This document shows, piece after piece, positions 1 to 9,482 of a DNA stretch of 64,000 nucleotides. Source of the stretch: Rhizobacter sp. Root404 (GTDB lineage Bacteria; Pseudomonadota; Gammaproteobacteria; Burkholderiales; Burkholderiaceae_C); contig NZ_LMDS01000001.1 in assembly GCF_001425865.1 (NCBI RefSeq), forward strand, positions 796,921-860,920. Direction: 5' to 3'. The notes beneath the pieces are model-generated. The model ran no database searches, was not told the DNA's origin, and saw only the letters and a program-made list of their open reading frames with translations. A program made the translations under genes and the position numbers. Every line of letters starts with the position of its first letter. Within the stretch, counting starts at the first letter, position 1.

Positions 1-509
1 CGCCCCGGCGAGCCATTGCCCTTGCCGTGGATCACGCGCACGCAGCGCAACCCGGCCCGGCGCGCGTCGTGGACGAACAGCGCCAGGCGCTCGCGGGCCT
101 CGTCGCGGCGCAGGCCGTGCAGATCGAGCTGGGCCTGGATCGCCCAGACGCCGCGCCGCAGCTTGCGCACGACCTCGGGGCCGATGCCGGGGCGGCGGAA
201 CGACAGCGCCTCGTCGGTGTCGAGCAGCGATTCGACGTCGAACTCGTCGGAGATCGCCTCGAGCATCACCGCCGCCTCGTCGGCCTCGCGCTGACGGGCA
301 CGAGGCTCGGGCGGGCGCGCGTCGCTCGCCGCGCGCGCGACGGCACGCAGCGGCACCACCGTGCCGACGGTGAACGCGAACAGCTCGCGCTCCCGCTTCT
401 CGCGCGCGCGCTCCTCGCGTTCGCGCTCGGCGGCCTCCGCGGCAGCGCGCTGCGCCTCGCGCAGCGCCTGGCGGATCGGGCCGAGTTCGGCGAGCGTTCG
501 CGCCCTCAT
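1..509 (-). CDS. Smr-domain protein (C-terminus cut by window edge)
   Basis: About 169 residues are visible and the gene runs off the left edge. The N-terminal half is a charged, Ala/Glu/Arg-rich helical region. The C-terminal half is a Smr (small MutS-related) domain, shown by the LDLHG motif followed by a VIHGKGNGSPG motif just before the edge. Smr domains are DNA or RNA nickases; stand-alone proteobacterial copies (YdaL/SmrA/SmrB-like) act on nucleic acids, with ribosome rescue known for SmrB. The ATG at 509 begins 10 bases after the radC stop, so the two genes are probably co-transcribed. Which Smr subfamily this is cannot be told from the visible part. Confidence 0.85.
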   Translation of the reverse strand, partial: MRARTLAELGPIRQALREAQRAAAEAAEREREERAREKRERELFAFTVGTVVPLRAVARAASDARPPEPRARQREADEAAVMLEAISDEFDVESLLDTDEALSFRRPGIGPEVVRKLRRGVWAIQAQLDLHGLRRDEARERLALFVHDARRAGLRCVRVIHGKGNGSPG

Positions 510-519
510 CGCCGCGTTC

Positions 520-1194
520 TCACAGCAGGCCGCGCTCGGCGAACGACAAGGTCGCGCCGTGGCCGACGACGAAGTGGTCCAGCACCTGGACATCGACCAG
601 CCGCAGCGCCGCCTTCAGCGCCTGCGTCAGCGTCTCGTCGGCCCGCGACGGCTCGGCCGCGCCCGAGGGGTGGTTGTGGGCCAGGACAACGGCCGCGGCG
701 TGGCACTCGAGTGCGCGCTTGACCACCTCGCGCGGGTAGACGCTGGTCTGGGTCAGCGTGCCGTGGAACATCTCCTCGAAACGCAGCAGGCGGTATTGCG
801 CGTCCAGGAACATCACCGCGAACACCTCGGCCCCGCGCCCACCCAGTTGCAGCTGCAGGTAGTCCTTGATGGTGGACGGGGCGTCGAACACCGGCCGCTC
901 CGCGAACTGCTGCGCGATCGCGCGGCGCGCCAGTTCGATCACCGCGCCGAGCTCCGCGCGCTTGGCCGGGCCCAGGCCCTTGACGCGCTTCAGGTCCTCC
1001 GGGCGCGCCCCCAGCAGGCCGCGCACGCCGCCGCAGGCGTCGAGCAGCTGCTGCGCGAGCTGCAGCACCGAGACCCCTTTCAGGCCCGTGCGCAGCAGCA
1101 GTGCGACCAGTTCGGCGTCGGCCAGCGCGGCGGCACCGCTGGCGAGCAGCTTTTCGCGCGGTCGCGCGGCGGCGGGAATGTCCTTGAGCACCAC
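520..1194 (-). CDS. radC: RadC-family JAB/MPN-type protein
   Basis: A 224-residue protein of typical RadC length. An N-terminal helix-hairpin-helix region ([13 protein letters not shown]) precedes the JAB1/MPN+ metalloprotease-like domain with the AHNHPSG motif, the hallmark of RadC. The true role of the family is unsettled; the old DNA-repair assignment is disputed. Conserved sequence begins at [16 protein letters not shown], so I place the start at GTG 1194, with the adjacent GTG at 1191 equally possible. There is no clear Shine-Dalgarno sequence. It is divergent from fkpB, and Smr follows downstream. Confidence 0.9.
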   Translation of the reverse strand: MVLKDIPAAARPREKLLASGAAALADAELVALLLRTGLKGVSVLQLAQQLLDACGGVRGLLGARPEDLKRVKGLGPAKRAELGAVIELARRAIAQQFAERPVFDAPSTIKDYLQLQLGGRGAEVFAVMFLDAQYRLLRFEEMFHGTLTQTSVYPREVVKRALECHAAAVVLAHNHPSGAAEPSRADETLTQALKAALRLVDVQVLDHFVVGHGATLSFAERGLL

Positions 1195-1287
1195 GGCAGG
1201 GTCGATTGGGGGCAAAAACGGAGAAGGGGCGGGGGCTCGTAAAATCACGACCAGTCTATCGGCACTCGCGCCGCACCGGGATCTCCC

Positions 1288-1737
1288 TTGAATCACGTCC
1301 AACCGGGGTCGTTCCTGACCCTGCACTACCGCTTGTCCGGGCCCGATGGCGCGGACCTGATCAACACCTTCGCCGACAAGCCGGCCACGCTGTCGCTGGG
1401 CACCGGCGAACTCGCGCCGGCGATGGAAGCGCGCCTGATCGGCCTGCCCGAGGGCACGCGCCGCTCCTTCGAGCTCGCCGCCGGCGAGGCCTTCGGCGAG
1501 CGCAATCCCGAGCTGCTGCAGCGCGTCAAGCGCAGCCTGCTGAGCGAGTTGGGCGACCCCGACGAGCAGTACCGCGTCGGTGACGTGGTGCAGTTCCCGA
1601 CGCCGGACGGGCAGGGCGCCTACGCCGGCGTGGTGCGCGAGGTCGCGGACGAGGGCGAGGTGCTGGTGTTCGACTTCAACCACCCGCTGGCCGGCCGGCC
1701 GGTGACCTTCGAAGTGCAACTGATCGGGGTGCTCTGA
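1288..1737 (+). CDS. fkpB: FKBP-type peptidyl-prolyl isomerase, SlpA/FkpB type
   Basis: A 149-residue cytoplasmic prolyl isomerase of the SlpA class: FKBP core split by an insert-in-flap domain (about residues 65-115), no signal peptide. It catalyses cis-trans isomerisation of prolyl bonds and acts as a folding helper. A TTG start at 1288 is the only start that keeps the conserved [11 protein letters not shown] beginning, which is unusual but well placed. The stop overlaps the ispH start (TGATG at 1735-1739), the classic fkpB-ispH coupling seen in many proteobacteria. Confidence 0.92.
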   Translation: MNHVQPGSFLTLHYRLSGPDGADLINTFADKPATLSLGTGELAPAMEARLIGLPEGTRRSFELAAGEAFGERNPELLQRVKRSLLSELGDPDEQYRVGDVVQFPTPDGQGAYAGVVREVADEGEVLVFDFNHPLAGRPVTFEVQLIGVL

Positions 1738-2702
1738 TGAACTCGCTGCTCGAAGAGATCGTGCTGGCCGAGCCGCGCGGCTTCTGTGCCGGCGTGGACC
1801 GCGCGATCGAGATCGTCGAGCGCGCGCTGACGAAGTTCGGCGCGCCGATCTACGTGCGCCACGAGATCGTCCACAACACCTATGTCGTCAACGACCTCAA
1901 GTCCAAGGGCGCGATCTTCATCGAGGACCTGGACGACGTGCCGCCCGGCGCGACGCTCGTCTTCAGCGCCCACGGCGTCTCGCAGGAGGTGCGGCGCGAG
2001 GCGGCGCGGCGCGGCTTCAGCGTGTTCGACGCGACCTGTCCGCTGGTCACCAAGGTGCACGTCGAGGTCGCGAAGCTGCACAAGGAGGGCTACGACTTCA
2101 TCATGATCGGCCACAAGGGCCACCCCGAGGTCGAGGGCACGATGGGGCAGCTGACCGAGGGCATCTACCTGGTCGAGGACGTGGCCGATGTCGAGACGGT
2201 GCAGGTCGCGCAGGCCGACAAGCTGGCGGTGGTGACGCAGACGACGCTGTCGGTCGACGACGCGGCGGAGATCCTCGCGGCGGTGAAGCGGCGCTTTCCG
2301 AAGGTGCGCGAACCGAAGCAGCAGGACATCTGCTACGCGACCCAGAACCGCCAGGACGCGGTCAAGGTACTCGCGCCGACGGTCGACATCGTGATCGTCG
2401 TCGGCAGCCCCACCAGCTCGAACAGCAACCGCCTGCGCGAACTGGCGCAGCGTCTCGGCACGGATGCCTACATGGTGGACGCGCCGGACGACCTCCAGCC
2501 CGCGTGGTTCAAAGGCAAGGCGAGCGTCGGCCTGACGGCGGGCGCGTCGGCGCCCGACATCCTGGTGCAGCAGGTGATCGAGCGGCTGCGCGCGCTCGGC
2601 GCGGTGTCGGTGCGCAAGCTCGCGGGCGTCGAGGAGACGACCCACTTCCCGCTGCCGATGGGCCTGGGCGACAAGGCGATGGGCCTGGCGCCCAAGACCT
2701 GA
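1737..2702 (+). CDS. ispH: 4-hydroxy-3-methylbut-2-enyl diphosphate reductase
   Basis: IspH (LytB), the last enzyme of the non-mevalonate isoprenoid pathway, reduces HMBPP to IPP and DMAPP with a [4Fe-4S] cluster. The three cluster cysteines are visible: Cys17 ([10 protein letters not shown]), Cys101 (DATCPLV) and Cys199 ([10 protein letters not shown]). The substrate-binding histidines ([16 protein letters not shown]) and the HPEVEGT motif are also present. At 321 residues it has normal length. It is translationally coupled to fkpB. It ends 6 bases from the stop of the convergent small membrane gene, with no obvious terminator between them. Confidence 0.97.
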   Translation: MNSLLEEIVLAEPRGFCAGVDRAIEIVERALTKFGAPIYVRHEIVHNTYVVNDLKSKGAIFIEDLDDVPPGATLVFSAHGVSQEVRREAARRGFSVFDATCPLVTKVHVEVAKLHKEGYDFIMIGHKGHPEVEGTMGQLTEGIYLVEDVADVETVQVAQADKLAVVTQTTLSVDDAAEILAAVKRRFPKVREPKQQDICYATQNRQDAVKVLAPTVDIVIVVGSPTSSNSNRLRELAQRLGTDAYMVDAPDDLQPAWFKGKASVGLTAGASAPDILVQQVIERLRALGAVSVRKLAGVEETTHFPLPMGLGDKAMGLAPKT

Positions 2703-2708
2703 CGCGGT

Positions 2709-2963
2709 TCAGCGCGGCGGGCGGGGATGGAAGGTCACGACCTGCGTCTTGGCCTGGACCTTGGCCGGCGCGTGATCGCAGCCGTCGCAGCCGCACCCTG
2801 ACGACGCCGTCGCGGCCCGGCGCAGCCGGGTGGCGGCGAACGCGGGCAGCGGCCACTTCAGCAACTTCGACGCCAGCGCGCGACGTGCCGCCGCGGGCAT
2901 CAGCGTCCACGCCGCGTACACCGCACAGCCGATCACCAGCAGCGAGACGATCAGGGCTTGCAT
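2709..2963 (-). CDS. Small DUF6587-like membrane protein behind feoB
   Basis: An 84-residue protein with one N-terminal membrane segment (ALIVSLLVIGCAVYAAWTLM), a basic stretch, and a cysteine-rich tail with C-G-C-D-G-C spacing. It sits directly downstream of feoB (start 3 bases past the feoB stop), as small cysteine-bearing proteins often do in betaproteobacterial feo operons. The cysteine motif could bind Fe or an Fe-S cluster and assist FeoB, but that is inference. The family name is from memory and uncertain; the gene itself looks real from position and composition. Confidence 0.7.
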   Translation of the reverse strand: MQALIVSLLVIGCAVYAAWTLMPAAARRALASKLLKWPLPAFAATRLRRAATASSGCGCDGCDHAPAKVQAKTQVVTFHPRPPR

Positions 2964-2966
2964 GCT

Positions 2967-4853
2967 TCAGCCTCCCAGCGCCAGGGTGACGCGGTAAGTG
3001 ACGAACGCCGCGATGTAGGCCAGCACGAACAGGTACGCCGCCATCAGCAGCGGGTAGCGCCACGAGTTGGTCTCGCGCTTCACGACCGCGAGCGTCGAGA
3101 TGCACTGCGGCGCGAACACGTACCAGGCCAGCAGCGCGTAGGCCGTGGCGAGCGACCAGCCCTTGGCGATCACCGGCGACAGCGCATCGGCCACCTCGCC
3201 GCCGGCCGCCGACATCGAATACACCGTCCCGAGCGCGCCGACCGCGACTTCGCGCGCCGCCAAACCCGGCACCAGCGCGATCGAGATCTGCCAGTTGAAG
3301 CCGATCGGCGCGAACACGTGCTGCAGCGCCTGGCCGAGCCAGCCGGCGATGCTGTACTGGATCGCCGGGCCCGTCGCGCCGTCGGGAGGCGCGGGGTAGC
3401 TGGACAGGAACCACAGCACCACCATCAGCGCGAAGATGATGCCGCCGACCCGTGCCAGGAAGATGTGCGCGCGCTCCCACAGCCCCAGCGCCAGGTTGCG
3501 CAGCCCGGGCGCGCGGTACGGCGGCAGTTCGAGCATCAGCGGCTGGTAGCGGCTCTTGATCCAGATGCGCTTGAACAGCCAGGCCACCGCCATCGCCGAG
3601 ACGACGCCGGCCACGTACAGGCCGAACAGCGTCAGGCCGCGCAGGTTGAACGGGCCGACGCTGCGGTCGGGCACGAACGCGCCGATCAGCAAGGCGTAGA
3701 CCGGCAGCCGCGCGGAGCAGGTCATCAGCGGCGCGATCATGATCGTCGCGAGCCGGTCCTTCCAGTTCGCGATCGTGCGCGTGGCCATGATCCCCGGGAT
3801 CGCGCACGCGAAGCTGGAGAGCAGCGGGATGAACGCGCGCCCCGACAGCCCGACCTTGCCCATCAGGTTGTCGAGCAGGAACGCGGCGCGCGGCAGGTAG
3901 CCCGAGTCCTCGAGGATCAGGATGAAGAAGAACAGGATCAGGATCTGCGGCAGGAACACGATCACGCTGCCGACGCCGGCGATCACGCCGTCGACCAGCA
4001 GCGAGCGCAGCGGACCGTCGGCCATGTTCGCGGTGACCTGCTCGCCGGCCCAGGCCATGGCGGCCTTGATCGCGTCCATCGGCAGGTTGGCCCACGAGAA
4101 CACGGCCTGGAAGATCAGGAACAGCACGGCGGCCAGGATCACCAGCCCCCACACCGGGTGCATCACCACCGCGTCGAGCCGGTGATGGAAGCGCTTCGCG
4201 TTCGCCGCCTCGGTGGTGATGCCGGGTTCGACGATCGCCAGGATGCGGCGCACCTCGCGCTGCAACTCGGCCGGCGCGCTCGGCGAGAACGGCGCGGCGG
4301 TCGTGCCCGCGGGCCGCAAGGCGTTGAATTCCCGCTCCATCAATCCGAGCAGCGCGGCGTGGCCATCGTGCTTGACGGCCACCGTCTCGACGACCGGGCA
4401 GCCCAGTTCGGCCGAGAGCTTCGCGACATCGATGTTCAGCCCCTGCGCCCGCGCCATGTCCGCCATGTTCAGCGCGACCATCATCGGCCGGCCGAGGCGC
4501 TTCAGCTCCAGCACCAGGCGCAGGTTCATGCGCAGGTTGGTCGCGTCCACGACCGCGACGATCGCGTCGGGGGCGTCCTCGCCGCGGCGCCGGCCTTCGA
4601 TCACGTCGAGCGTGACCTGCTCGTCCGGCGTGGCGGGCGTCAGGCTGTAGGCGCCCGGAAGATCGATCACCGAGACCTGCGCGCCGCCGGGCAGCCGCGT
4701 CGTGCCGACCTTGCGCTCGACCGTGACGCCGGCGTAGTTCGCGACCTTCTGGCGGGCACCGGTCAACAGGTTGAACAGCGCCGTCTTGCCGCAGTTCGGG
4801 TTGCCGACAAGGGCAACGCTCCAGGGCAGGGCGGGGTTCACGGACGCGGTCAT
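2967..4853 (-). CDS. feoB: Ferrous iron transport protein B
   Basis: A 628-residue inner-membrane Fe(II) transporter with an N-terminal G-protein domain: G1 GNPNCGKT (residues 17-24), DLPGAYSL switch region and NMAD G4. The C-terminal half has many hydrophobic segments with paired gate motifs. It is shorter than E. coli FeoB (773 residues) but close to the short form common in betaproteobacteria. I choose the ATG at 4853 (MTASVNPALPW); an upstream ATG at 4898 would add 15 residues that overlap the feoA end. It follows feoA and precedes the cysteine-tailed membrane protein, forming a Fur-type operon. Confidence 0.96.
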   Translation of the reverse strand: MTASVNPALPWSVALVGNPNCGKTALFNLLTGARQKVANYAGVTVERKVGTTRLPGGAQVSVIDLPGAYSLTPATPDEQVTLDVIEGRRRGEDAPDAIVAVVDATNLRMNLRLVLELKRLGRPMMVALNMADMARAQGLNIDVAKLSAELGCPVVETVAVKHDGHAALLGLMEREFNALRPAGTTAAPFSPSAPAELQREVRRILAIVEPGITTEAANAKRFHHRLDAVVMHPVWGLVILAAVLFLIFQAVFSWANLPMDAIKAAMAWAGEQVTANMADGPLRSLLVDGVIAGVGSVIVFLPQILILFFFILILEDSGYLPRAAFLLDNLMGKVGLSGRAFIPLLSSFACAIPGIMATRTIANWKDRLATIMIAPLMTCSARLPVYALLIGAFVPDRSVGPFNLRGLTLFGLYVAGVVSAMAVAWLFKRIWIKSRYQPLMLELPPYRAPGLRNLALGLWERAHIFLARVGGIIFALMVVLWFLSSYPAPPDGATGPAIQYSIAGWLGQALQHVFAPIGFNWQISIALVPGLAAREVAVGALGTVYSMSAAGGEVADALSPVIAKGWSLATAYALLAWYVFAPQCISTLAVVKRETNSWRYPLLMAAYLFVLAYIAAFVTYRVTLALGG

Positions 4854-4863
4854 TGCGGTGACC

Positions 4864-5118
4864 TCAGGCGGCCCGGGCCTCGACGCTGACCTCGACACAC
4901 TGCGCTTCGAGCAGGCGCAGGCCGAACATCGTGTCGCCGATCAGCACGGCCAGCGGTTCGCGCCCGCCCGGCCCGCGGCGCAGCAACTGCACTGGCTCGC
5001 CCGGGATGAAGCCGAGCTCGGCGAGCCGTCGCAACGACACCGCGTCGACCTCTTTCGAGCTCGACACCACGCGGGTGACGGTGGCGTGGGCGCCGTCGGG
5101 CAGATCGTTCAGCAGCAT
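4864..5118 (-). CDS. feoA: Ferrous iron transport protein A
   Basis: An 84-residue SH3-fold FeoA: the LAELGFIPGEPVQLLRR core and a closing beta strand are typical. FeoA is a small cytoplasmic partner that supports FeoB. It is first in the minus-strand feo operon, 10 bases from feoB. Its upstream region contains two Fur-like sites, so expression is expected to rise under iron shortage. Confidence 0.93.
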   Translation of the reverse strand: MLLNDLPDGAHATVTRVVSSSKEVDAVSLRRLAELGFIPGEPVQLLRRGPGGREPLAVLIGDTMFGLRLLEAQCVEVSVEARAA

Positions 5119-5156
5119 GGGCGTGTGAACCGGGGAAGTGGCCGTTGGAATGAATG

Positions 5157-5179
5157 CAAATGAGATTGTCTCTCATTTG
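5157..5179. promoter_or_regulatory. Fur box 1 (perfect inverted repeat)
   Basis: Perfect 9-base arms, CAAATGAGA and TCTCATTTG, around a 5-base centre. The form closely resembles betaproteobacterial Fur operators of the AATGAGA/TCTCATT type. It lies 39 bases upstream of feoA, in the right place to repress it. Confidence 0.75.
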
Positions 5180-5199
5180 AAACCGTGAGGTCTTTCATT

Positions 5200-5218
5200 G
5201 CAAATGCGAATCATTGTC
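5200..5218. promoter_or_regulatory. Fur box 2
   Basis: The 19-mer GCAAATGCGAATCATTGTC matches the classical GATAATGATAATCATTATC consensus at 14 of 19 positions by hand count. It lies 82 bases before the bfr start and 82 bases before feoA, so it could act on either gene. Bacterioferritin is often regulated oppositely to iron uptake, so the two sites may serve different promoters. Confidence 0.6.
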
Positions 5219-5299
5219 AGTAATAATAACGCATCGGGTCGGTTCGGAAGGCACGCGATGACAGTCAGAATGGCTTCCTGAAGCACCCGAGGAGCACCC

Positions 5300-5776
5300 A
5301 TGAAAAGCGATCCCAAAGTCGTCGAACACCTGAACGCGCAGCTCAAGAACGAGCTGACCGCGATCAACCAGTACTTCATGCACTACCGCATGCTCAAGCA
5401 CTGGGGCTTCGACAAGCTGGCGAAGAAGGAATACGAGGAGTCGATCGGCGAGATGAAGCACGCCGATCAGCTGATGGACCGGATCTTCATGCTCGATGGC
5501 CTGCCGAACCTGCAGGACCTGGGCAAGCTGATGATCGGCGAGAACGTGCCCGAACTGCTGCAGTGCGATCTGCAGTCCGAGACCGGGGCACAGGCGACGA
5601 TCAAGGACGGCATCGCGTACTGCGAGTCGGTGCGCGACTACGTGTCGCGCGACCTGCTGCAGCACATCCTGGACGACACCGAAGAGCACATCGATTTCCT
5701 GGAAACCCAGATCGATCTGGTCGGCAAGGTCGGGTTGGAGAACTATCTGCAGTCGCAGATGGGTGAAGTGAGCTGA
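5300..5776 (+). CDS. bfr: Bacterioferritin
   Basis: A 158-residue haem-containing ferritin that stores iron as a ferric mineral in a 24-mer. Haem ligand Met52 (EMKHAD) is present. Ferroxidase ligands Glu18, Glu51, His54, Glu94 and His130 are present in E. coli numbering, because the lengths align without gaps. The sixth ligand, Glu127, reads Thr in this register (ILDDTEEH), with Glu128 and Glu129 next to it. It is divergent from feoAB across the Fur region and is followed by bfd, its electron donor. A GAGGAG ribosome site precedes ATG 5300. Confidence 0.96.
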   Translation: MKSDPKVVEHLNAQLKNELTAINQYFMHYRMLKHWGFDKLAKKEYEESIGEMKHADQLMDRIFMLDGLPNLQDLGKLMIGENVPELLQCDLQSETGAQATIKDGIAYCESVRDYVSRDLLQHILDDTEEHIDFLETQIDLVGKVGLENYLQSQMGEVS

Positions 5777-5831
5777 CGCGCCACGGCGCGGCGGCTCGAT
5801 GGCAGCCCGCAAGGGCAGAGGACGGACGGAC

Positions 5832-7446
<1,615 letters not shown>

Positions 7447-7483
7447 GCTAGAATGCGAGACTCGGCACAGACCAGCCGACACC

Positions 7484-7571
7484 GGAGAGGTGGCAGAGTG
7501 GTCGAATGTACCTGACTCGAAATCAGGCGAACCGTAAGGTTCCGAGGGTTCGAATCCCTCCCTCTCCTCCA
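7484..7571 (+). tRNA. tRNA-Ser(CGA)
   Basis: A cloverleaf can be drawn. The acceptor is GGAGAGG paired with CCTCTCC (7561-7567). The anticodon stem CCTGA/TCAGG encloses loop CTCGAAA, giving anticodon CGA for UCG codons. There is a long variable arm typical of serine tRNA, a T-loop TTCGAAT, and an encoded CCA at 7569-7571. The discriminator base (7568) reads T, whereas bacterial serine tRNAs normally carry G there. A hairpin terminator follows. Confidence 0.95.
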
Positions 7572-7580
7572 GACAAGTTC

Positions 7581-7606
7581 AAGCCCGCACGCGTTGCGGG
7601 CTTTTT
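7581..7606 (+). terminator. Rho-independent terminator after tRNA-Ser
   Basis: Stem AAGCCCGC / GCGGGCTT around a 7-base loop (ACGCGTT), running directly into a T tract. It lies 9 bases after the tRNA 3' end and also shields the convergent pcm gene. Confidence 0.88.
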
Positions 7607-7628
7607 CTTGCCCGGTGTCGTCCGGCAG

Positions 7629-8288
7629 TCATGCCAACAGCGAGAACCGCACCGCGAAAATCTCGCGCGAGATGATCGTCCCGTCCGGGGACTTGTCCAG
7701 CACGGTGAGTTGCTGCTCGTCCGGCGGACCCGCGGGCAGCACCATGCGGCCACCGGGCTTCAGCTGCTCCACGAGCGCGGGCGGGATCGACGCGGGCGCC
7801 GCCGTCACGATCACCTTGTCGTAGGGCGCATGGACCGGCCAGCCCTTGGCGCCGTCGCCGACGTTGACCTCGACATTGGCGCAGCGTTGCCGCGCCAGCC
7901 GGTGGATCGCCTGCGCCGCGAGTTCCTCGATCAGCTCGACGCTGTAGACGCGCCCGGCGAGAGCCGCCAGCACCGCGGTCTGGTAGCCCAGGCCGGTGCC
8001 CACTTCGAGGACCCTGTCGGTCGGTTGCAGGTCGAGCAGGTCGGTCATCACGGCGACGATGAACGGCTGCGAGATCGTCTTGCCGCAGCCGATCGGCAGC
8101 GGGCAGTCCTCGTACGCGTAGGGCTGGATGGCCGGCGGCACGAACTCGTGGCGCGGCACGGTCGCCAGGGCCTCCAGCACCCGCGGGCGCAGCGCCGCAC
8201 GGCCCAGCTGCGCGCACGAAAAGATCGTCTTCGCGGCGATGACCTGGAGCATGCGTTGCCGGAGTTCGGCGAAGGGATCGTTGCTCAC
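7629..8288 (-). CDS. pcm: Protein-L-isoaspartate O-methyltransferase
   Basis: A 219-residue SAM-dependent enzyme that methylates isoaspartyl residues to start repair of aged proteins. The N-terminal VPRHEFVP segment, SAM motif I (VLEVGTGLGYQTAVLA) and late LKPGGRMVLPAG motif are typical of PCMT. I choose GTG 8288 (SNDPFAELRQRM); an internal ATG at 8252 is the alternative. It is convergent with the tRNA-Ser unit and divergent from olsB. Confidence 0.93.
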   Translation of the reverse strand: MSNDPFAELRQRMLQVIAAKTIFSCAQLGRAALRPRVLEALATVPRHEFVPPAIQPYAYEDCPLPIGCGKTISQPFIVAVMTDLLDLQPTDRVLEVGTGLGYQTAVLAALAGRVYSVELIEELAAQAIHRLARQRCANVEVNVGDGAKGWPVHAPYDKVIVTAAPASIPPALVEQLKPGGRMVLPAGPPDEQQLTVLDKSPDGTIISREIFAVRFSLLA

Positions 8289-8343
8289 GCCGAAAGATAT
8301 ACACCTTGAACTACGCGCTCGCAAGCCGGGCCCAGGTCATGAC

Positions 8344-8361
8344 CTGTCATCGATCGGTCAC
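8344..8361 (+). promoter_or_regulatory. Pho-box-like direct repeat upstream of olsB
   Basis: CTGTCAT, four bases (CGAT), then CGGTCAC: two 7-mers at 11-base spacing as in PhoB boxes (CTGTCAT-N4-CTGTCAT). A further GCGTCAC at 8377-8383 keeps the same 11-base phase. The pair lies 68 bases before the olsB start and is oriented toward it. It suggests induction under phosphate limitation. Confidence 0.5.
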
Positions 8362-8429
8362 GCGGCGCTCGTCGGCGCGTCACATCGTGCTTTCACCATT
8401 CGCGCATCAGAGCTTCCCGCGTTTGGCCC

Positions 8430-9275
8430 ATGCACGAACTGCCCATGCCCACCTTTCCGTTCGCCTCGCTCACCCGGTTCGAGCGGCCGCAGCGGTCGGC
8501 GTCGCCGACGGCGCTGCGCCAGCCCGAGGCGAAGCCGGCGCGCGTCGAGTTCGATGTGTCATGGGCGCGGGACGAGGCTGACGTGCGCCTCTCGCAACGC
8601 CTGCGCTACCAGATCTTCGCGCTCGAGCTCGGCGCCAATCTGACGGTGCCGCGGGGCTCGCCGCCCGAGCACGACATCGACCTCTTCGATCCGTTCTGCG
8701 AGCACCTGCTGGTGCGCCTGAAGCGCGCCGACGGCACGCCGGGCCTGCTGATCGGCACCTACCGGGTGCTGACGCCGGCGAACGCCACGCGCATCGGCGG
8801 CCTGTACAGCGACGGCGAGTTCGACCTGACGCGACTGCAGCCGCTGCGCAAGCGCATGGTCGAGTTGGGGCGCTCGTGCGTGCACCCGGAGCACCGCTCC
8901 GGCGGCGCGATCCTGGCGCTTTGGGGCGCACTCGGCGAGTTCATGCAGCGCAACGACCTCGACACGATGATCGGCTGCGCCAGCGTCAGCATGGCCGATG
9001 GCGGGCACGTGGCCGCGAGCCTGTGGTCGCAGCTGCGGCGGACCCATCTGGCACCGATCGAATGGCGCGTCGAACCGCGCCTGGCGTTGCCGGTCGACGA
9101 CCTGCGGCAGGACCTGCCGGTCGAACCGCCGCCGTTGATCAAGGGCTACTTGCGCTGCGGCGCCAAGGTGCTCGGGCCGCCGGCCTGGGACCCCGACTTC
9201 AACACCGCGGACCTGCCGCTGATGATGCGCCTGGCCGACCTGCCGGCGCGCTACAAGCGGCATTTCCTGTCTTGA
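8430..9275 (+). CDS. olsB: OlsB-like L-ornithine N-alpha-acyltransferase
   Basis: A 281-residue GNAT-fold acyltransferase of the family that moves a 3-hydroxyacyl group from ACP to ornithine, the first step of phosphate-free ornithine lipids. Motifs RLRYQIFALELG, EHLLVR, GTYRVL, VELGRSCVHPEHRSG and the C-terminal PPLIKGYLRCGAKVLG-PAWDPDF block are characteristic. The second acyltransferase (OlsA) is not in the window. The Pho-box-like repeat upstream and the PlcP/Agt-like genes downstream fit a membrane-lipid remodelling role. A 50-residue non-conserved N-terminus leaves the exact start open. Confidence 0.88.
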   Translation: MHELPMPTFPFASLTRFERPQRSASPTALRQPEAKPARVEFDVSWARDEADVRLSQRLRYQIFALELGANLTVPRGSPPEHDIDLFDPFCEHLLVRLKRADGTPGLLIGTYRVLTPANATRIGGLYSDGEFDLTRLQPLRKRMVELGRSCVHPEHRSGGAILALWGALGEFMQRNDLDTMIGCASVSMADGGHVAASLWSQLRRTHLAPIEWRVEPRLALPVDDLRQDLPVEPPPLIKGYLRCGAKVLGPPAWDPDFNTADLPLMMRLADLPARYKRHFLS

Positions 9276-9314
9276 ACGGTGGGGGCGTGCGCCCCACGCC
9301 GCTTCGCGCCGGCC

Positions 9315-9440
9315 TCAGAGCCGGCGTTTCAGTTGCACGCTGCGCAGCAACGCGAGGCTTTCCGCGATGCCCCACACCAGTGCCGCCAGCATGGCGCGCG
9401 GTCGCAGGCCGAGACGAAGGGAAGATGAGCTGCTGTTCAT
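9315..9440 (-). CDS. Possible 41-residue small protein
   Basis: A short frame starting ATG 9440. It has a Ser-rich start, then a hydrophobic stretch (MLAALVWGIAESLALL) and a basic tail (LKRRL), so a small membrane-associated peptide is possible. It fills most of the 207-base gap between olsB and the next plus-strand operon and is transcribed against both. A Pho-box-like pair of GTCAC repeats (9464-9481, minus orientation) sits just upstream. I do not recognise it. Confidence 0.35.
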   Translation of the reverse strand: MNSSSSSLRLGLRPRAMLAALVWGIAESLALLRSVQLKRRL

Positions 9441-9463
9441 GCCCCGCACCCTATCCGCGCCGT

Positions 9464-9481
9464 GTGACCGCGCGGTGACGC
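9464..9481 (-). promoter_or_regulatory. Pho-box-like GTCAC repeats
   Basis: Read on the minus strand: GCGTCAC, CGCG, CGGTCAC, two 7-mers at exactly 11-base spacing. It lies 23 bases before the small ORF at 9440 and immediately before the plus-strand operon starting at 9483. The distance to the small ORF is tight for a PhoB-activated promoter, so this could be chance. Confidence 0.28.
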
Positions 9482-9482
9482 G

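Noticed and set aside
2958..4889. A 643-codon plus-strand open frame opposite feoB.
   Set aside because: Composition is that of an antisense shadow, and feoB on the minus strand has intact G-protein motifs.
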